Shown here: one piece after another, positions 59,693 through 64,000 of the stretch
Position numbering within the stretch: the first letter of the stretch is position 1
Layout of the letters: each line of letters begins with the position of its first letter
NCBI GenBank assembly: GCA_012931725.1
Contig: CM022948.1
Location: forward strand, 90,540,215-90,604,214
Direction of reading: 5' to 3'
Source: Litsea cubeba
Lineage: Eukaryota > Streptophyta > Magnoliopsida > Laurales > Lauraceae
Length of the DNA stretch: 64,000 nucleotides
Program-made: the position numbers and the translations under genes
Notes under the pieces: model-generated
The model's database searches: none
Told to the model about the DNA's origin: nothing
What the model saw: only the letters and a program-made list of their open reading frames with translations

Positions 59693-60924
59693 TTACCGGG
59701 GGCCAATGTCCTTCAGAGCGCAGATCTGCTCCTCTCCCATAGCTGACATGACAGTCACCACCAGATCCTTTCCATCACCAAAGCCCTCTTTAATCTGAAA
59801 CATCAAAATAAATTTAAGCAACCATTAGAATTCTGAATTTTTGAACTGTTGCACCCAAATTCCCAACATATAAATGTTACACGTTCACAGTTCCAACAAA
59901 AAGTAACGAGAAATAGAATTAGGAAATAGCACACAAGGGGAAACACACAGGTGCCTAGAAAATGAAGGAATGGTGTAAGAAATGATTTTGGTACATAAAC
60001 ATGGGACCAGAAATTGCCTGTGCATGATGTATTGAAGAGATGTTCAACGAACCAAGAAAAGAGGGAGATGAGCAAAGATCCTATAATTAGAGAGAGAAGA
60101 CTTGATAGATTGTGTAGCCACTGAGAACATGCTTTAAATAAGGTTGCATAAAAAGTGGAACAGATGAAGCTGATCCAGGATGTTGGTATAAGGCCTCGAA
60201 GCTGATGACACATAAACAACTTGTTTCTGTGCAATGATAGGATGGCCCAACCATAGCCGCTGGGCCAAGCTTGGACCAGGAAGAGAAAAGCCCCAGCCTG
60301 ACAGCACCAGTGGAGGGGGAAAAAAAACTCAGCCCGGCTTCAATTTGATAGTATTCCTCAGGTCAAGGATCATATAGTTCTTTGCAATTCCCAAGTATGC
60401 ATTAAGTTGGGGAAAAAAAGAAGAAACATTGACATACTAACAATTATAAGTGCAATTTCTAAATAAGTTAGACAACTAACCTGGGTAAGAAGACTGTCAT
60501 CGGTTGGAAGGCGCAGATCATCCTTGGTGTTACCATTTTCAGTCAAAAGACTCACCTGTGAGATACACAATCCAAAATCATTATACCACAAAAGAACTTT
60601 GTTATGACGATTATCAATGTCATCGAACCAATACTTACAAATCCATCTTCAGATATATCAATCAGCTGATAGTCAGTACGGTTGACATGAGGAACCTACG
60701 AAAAAGGAAAAAAACATGATGAATGAATGTTCGATCATCCTAGCTGCTTCAAATTTGAAACCTTGTACTATCAGGGGAAGAAAATGGAGAAAAGAACCTA
60801 CATCACAGTTGTGGGATGAAGGCACAATATCTTCGAGCTTCTTGTTATTGAATATATCAATCCCAACAAAGTGACACTTAGCATGACCATGCTTTCCAGT
60901 CTTTGAAGTGGACACCTCAACAAC
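59693..60924 (-). CDS. eIF5A: Eukaryotic translation initiation factor 5A (partial, 3' four exons)
   Basis: Exons 60924-60802, 60695-60639, 60555-60481 and 59794-59693, all GT-AG and phase 0, give 117 residues to the stop. The first visible exon starts VVEVSTSKTGKHGHAKCH, the hypusine loop; the Lys in TGKHG is the residue changed to hypusine by deoxyhypusine synthase and hydroxylase. DIVPSSHNCD, the N/OB-fold junction and SLLTENGNTKDDLRL follow, and the C terminus is LKDIGPR. eIF5A helps the ribosome through stalling sequences such as polyproline, in the cytosol. A complete plant protein is about 159 aa, so about 40 N-terminal residues are missing. I searched the minus strand up to 64000 and did not see them, so that exon is probably beyond the window after a first intron of more than 3 kb. 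The usual final residue is Lys; Arg here is a mild change. Confidence 0.95.
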
Positions 60925-61479
60925 CTGTTCACAAAAAACCCATCAAAAGGATAAGCGTAAGGAGTTGGATCTCAATGTTGAACAAAATGGTACACAAGAT
61001 TACATGATGACTCAGATGAAACCGTAGAACAAACAGAAAAAAAAGCTAAAGAATGCTCTTCACTCCAGACAAAATTTCCATTCCATATGATTACAATTTA
61101 CAACTACAGCAAAACAAAGGAAACAGCAAGCTGACCAGAAAAGTATAAATGTGGGTGAGAATTGCTGTGACTATTGAGAACCACTTGGCACAAATATACT
61201 TAATGAAAGGAGTCCGCAAGACATGATCATGATTCTTCTAACATGTATTTCCCATATGAGTACCTGACGTCCATCATTTGGACAAAACAAGAATGCTTGT
61301 GATCCACTTCCAACCTTATATGATGGAAACAGAAAATCAGGCGGTTGTCAAACTTTACAAACTCCTTATAATAAGCAATTTGAACATACTGGCAGGTCAG
61401 TGGCACAAAAAAGAGAACTTTTTAAAGCTTGTATCATTCTCTTGTACCCAATAGCGTCTTGAATCCTCGAGATACTTCC

Positions 61480-61540
61480 CAAAAAGGGAAGTGTCCCTCA
61501 CCCTATGGTGAGGGATAGATGCACTTGAATATTTCCTATA
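61480..61540. mobile_element. Fragment related to the Mutator MITE at 56826
   Basis: GGGAAGTGTCCCTCACCCTA, then TGGTGAGGGATAGATGCA and a TTGAATATTTCC end, corresponds to the right arm of the MITE at 56826-57009. The left arm is missing or strongly decayed, and no 9-bp duplication was found. Confidence 0.6.
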
Positions 61541-62374
61541 TATATATATATATATCTATGCAGGTTTCCCTGAGGTATTGAACCCAACATGACTAATCCC
61601 TTGGGTATATGCCTACGGCCTGCTAAATCCACACATATGCACACAGAGCAAATCTAGGGTGGTTTTGAACACAAGATGCGTGGAGCAAAAACCCACACCT
61701 TATGCCACTATATCAACTCCCAGGTGGAGCGCGTACAAAGTAGGAAGTAATAAGAGCAAGAATTTAAAAAAAGAAGTTTCCAAAGAAGGCAACATCCATT
61801 TAGAATGATTTGAGTTTCATCCACGATTTGCAAGTCCCTTTGCCTAGACTGAAGGAGAAACAACCAAATAAGTAAATGGAAAGACAATGAAGGAAAGAGG
61901 CATATCAAAGACCAGTTGGAATGTGCTCATTGTCACAATGACAAAGTTGCGAGCTCGAGACGGATTACCTATAAAGGTTTTTTTTCTTAAATGGAATTAA
62001 TTAATATCTTCAAACATATCATATTCATCTTATAATACAGAAAGGAATCTAAAGCTCTGGCCACTTCATTGGAAAAACAAGAAGTTCAGGGATCTTCCTT
62101 TGCATGTAGATTCAATGTTAAATGTTCTTTGTATAGCCAGAAGTGGCCAGTTAGGATACTATATCATTATATCTATATATCCTTTTCTTTATCAGTTGTA
62201 CGTGTAATGATGTTTATAAAATTTAACAATTTCTATTAGTGAGAGAGATTTTTGTTACAAAATTGAGAAAAGTCCAAAAGGTAACAAAAGTAGACATGAA
62301 AACACCCCATAAAAATGGGATGAGGCTATAATGATGATGAAATGAAATCAATGCTGGAAAAAGCAACACTAAAT

Positions 62375-63153
62375 ATCATATACTTTTTTTTTGCTATTTG
62401 GTAAATTTGTATTGAAAAGAAAGAAGAAGGGCAAAGCCCCCAGGACATTGAGAAGAAAGAATACAACCAAAAAATAGCAAACAAAAGGCCAACCCAAAAA
62501 CAAGGGGGGCTAAAACCAGCACTAAACTAAAGCAGGAGAAACAGAAAACCACAAGGATAAGAAGAAAACTACACTTCTACTCAAGGCTCAGCGAACTGAG
62601 AAACTCCACCCCTGAGCAGAACGAAGAGCTTCTTTGCAAGATATGAGACCGGCAGCATCTAGAGACAGAACAAGCACAACACTCTCTGAACAGAGAAAAA
62701 TTCCCTGCAAAACGGAGCACTAGAAAAGCAAGACAACAGAGCACAGAACCAGCCAGCAGGGGACAGAACAAAACAGCTCAACACAGAACAAATGAGACCA
62801 AGGCAGCAGCACTCCTCCCAGGATAGAATAAGGCAGATAATGGGTAAAGCCTGACCACAGGAAGAAGAAGCTAGAGAGAAGGCCAAGAGGGCTAATCAGA
62901 ACAGAGCACAGGGCTATTGCAACTGATACTGATCCTCCAACCAAGGGCCCCTACAAGGAACTACTGCAACCGAAGAACTAAGCACTGAGAAGCCTAGCCT
63001 GAAGAGAGAAGAACTGCAGAGAGAGGAGGACTGCCAATGGGGGCTCAAGCCAGAACAGGAGGGGCTCCAACCATCAACACCCTGCATAGGAAACCTAATG
63101 GGATAGAGGGAGCTAGCCCCACGGCCAAGAGCAGGCCACCTAATCATATACTT
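62375..63153 (-). mobile_element. 5'-truncated LINE-like insertion with 11-bp target repeats
   Basis: ATCATATACTT lies at 62375-62385 and 63143-63153. The 757 bases between end, on the minus strand, in a TTTACCAAATAGC-type tail followed by an A tract, like plant LINE 3' ends. No reverse transcriptase motif is left, so it is probably a LINE 3' region or another retroposed sequence. Confidence 0.6.
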
Positions 63154-64000
63154 CATATATGAATTCAGCTTAAGATGATTTAACGATTACTTGTGTATCT
63201 ACCATTTCAAAACCATATTTCAAGAAATACACAGATTAACCTATAGCAAGATCAGTCAGCACAAAATAAAATGCACACAAGCTACTACATTAGAAAAACA
63301 TAGTCGGTTATCAATTTACAGATAATGCAAAGATAACAAACAAGAGGATTATAACCCCTTCCTATGCACCTACCGCAAAATACACCAACTGCCAACACCT
63401 AGGAAACACCCAGACCACAAATGCATGCTCCAACCAAAATAAAATCAATAAATGCATGATAAAAAAACTAACAACCATGCAATGATGCTTCTAGAAAATA
63501 AAGTTGATGTAAAAACAGCATCGCCCAAGACAAACACCACCAATAACCACCACCAAAACCAGCAAACTCTGCATCAAAACAACAAAACTACAATCATCTC
63601 GGAGAATAGATTACAGGATAAATCAAGCAATACCAATATCATATAAAATTACCATTTTATAGGTGATCATAAACAACATATGCATATAGAAAAAGAATGA
63701 AAAACCGATCATTAAAAAGAAAGTCGAAGGAAAAGAGATTATATGAGAACAGGAATTCAAAATTTAGCAAGAAATTTGAACCTGCGAAAAAACACCTAAA
63801 AATAATTTCAATTATAAAAAAAATAAAAATCAAATAAAATCCCTCTAAATCTTGGAAGAAAGCAACAATCCACATAAAAAAAGGAAAATAGGAAAATGAG
63901 CTCATGAAGAAGCCCAAAAACGCAATTAAAACTTAAAAGAAAGAAAAGTTAGATTATAAGAAGATCCCATAAAAAACCATAGTAAAAACCAACAAAAATT

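Larger units (their letters stand above)
60925..64000 (-). other. Probable long intron 1 of eIF5A, continuing past the window
   Basis: Acceptor GAACAG|GTTG at its low end; the donor was not seen. It holds a half MITE (61480-61540), an AT run near 61536 and a LINE-like insertion at 62386-63142. The last 700 bases are very A-rich on the plus strand. No other gene was seen. Confidence 0.6.

Noticed and set aside
62577..63156. Cys/Leu-rich minus-strand open frames
   Set aside because: They lie within the LINE-like insertion and carry no reverse transcriptase or other motif.

Overview
This is nuclear DNA of a flowering plant. It holds seven widely spaced genes with plant-type introns, among them plant-only families (APO, group I WRKY, a plastid J-protein). 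Between and inside them lie tRNA-derived SINEs, a copia element, hAT relics, MITEs and LINE pieces. Large TE-filled introns and long gene spacing suggest a mid-sized to large genome. The flavour is of a woody non-grass angiosperm, possibly a magnoliid, but that is a guess.

Layout. (1) 2151-6253, plus: two-exon F-box/LRR protein of the SKIP1 type. (2) 6.3-12.5 kb: intergenic, with an Au-type SINE pair and a 338-bp tandem repeat. (3) 12876-13920, plus: three-exon plastid DnaJ8-type protein with a light-type promoter. (4) 16055-20990, plus: three-exon APO1/APO2-type organellar RNA-binding protein, with a LINE RNase H relic in intron 2. (5) 21.0-25.7 kb: TE-rich gap with a MITE inside a MITE and an AT-rich minisatellite. 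(6) 25751-33094, minus: seven-exon transmembrane nine (TMN/TM9SF) endomembrane protein, 639 aa. (7) 36910-45375, plus: five-exon 3-methyladenine DNA glycosylase I (TAG) homologue, with a duplicated leader and a copia relic in intron 4. (8) 48340-51529, minus: four-exon group I WRKY factor, with one GC-AG intron and a 23-residue tandem triplication after its C-terminal WRKY domain. (9) 52.6-57.5 kb: two hAT relics, the second with a Mutator-type MITE inside. (10) 59693-60924, minus: the last four exons of an eIF5A gene whose N-terminal exon lies outside the window.

The genes are ordinary housekeeping or regulatory loci and do not form a cluster with a shared task. SKIP1 and APO2 are, from memory, near neighbours on Arabidopsis chromosome 5, and DnaJ8 and a TAG gene lie close together near the end of chromosome 1, so part of the order may be ancient synteny.

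I found no CRISPR array, operon-like system or defence island. The most unusual signal is inside the WRKY gene: its last zinc-binding segment is repeated three times in tandem with an exact 69-bp period, and the first zinc histidine is lost in the extra copies.
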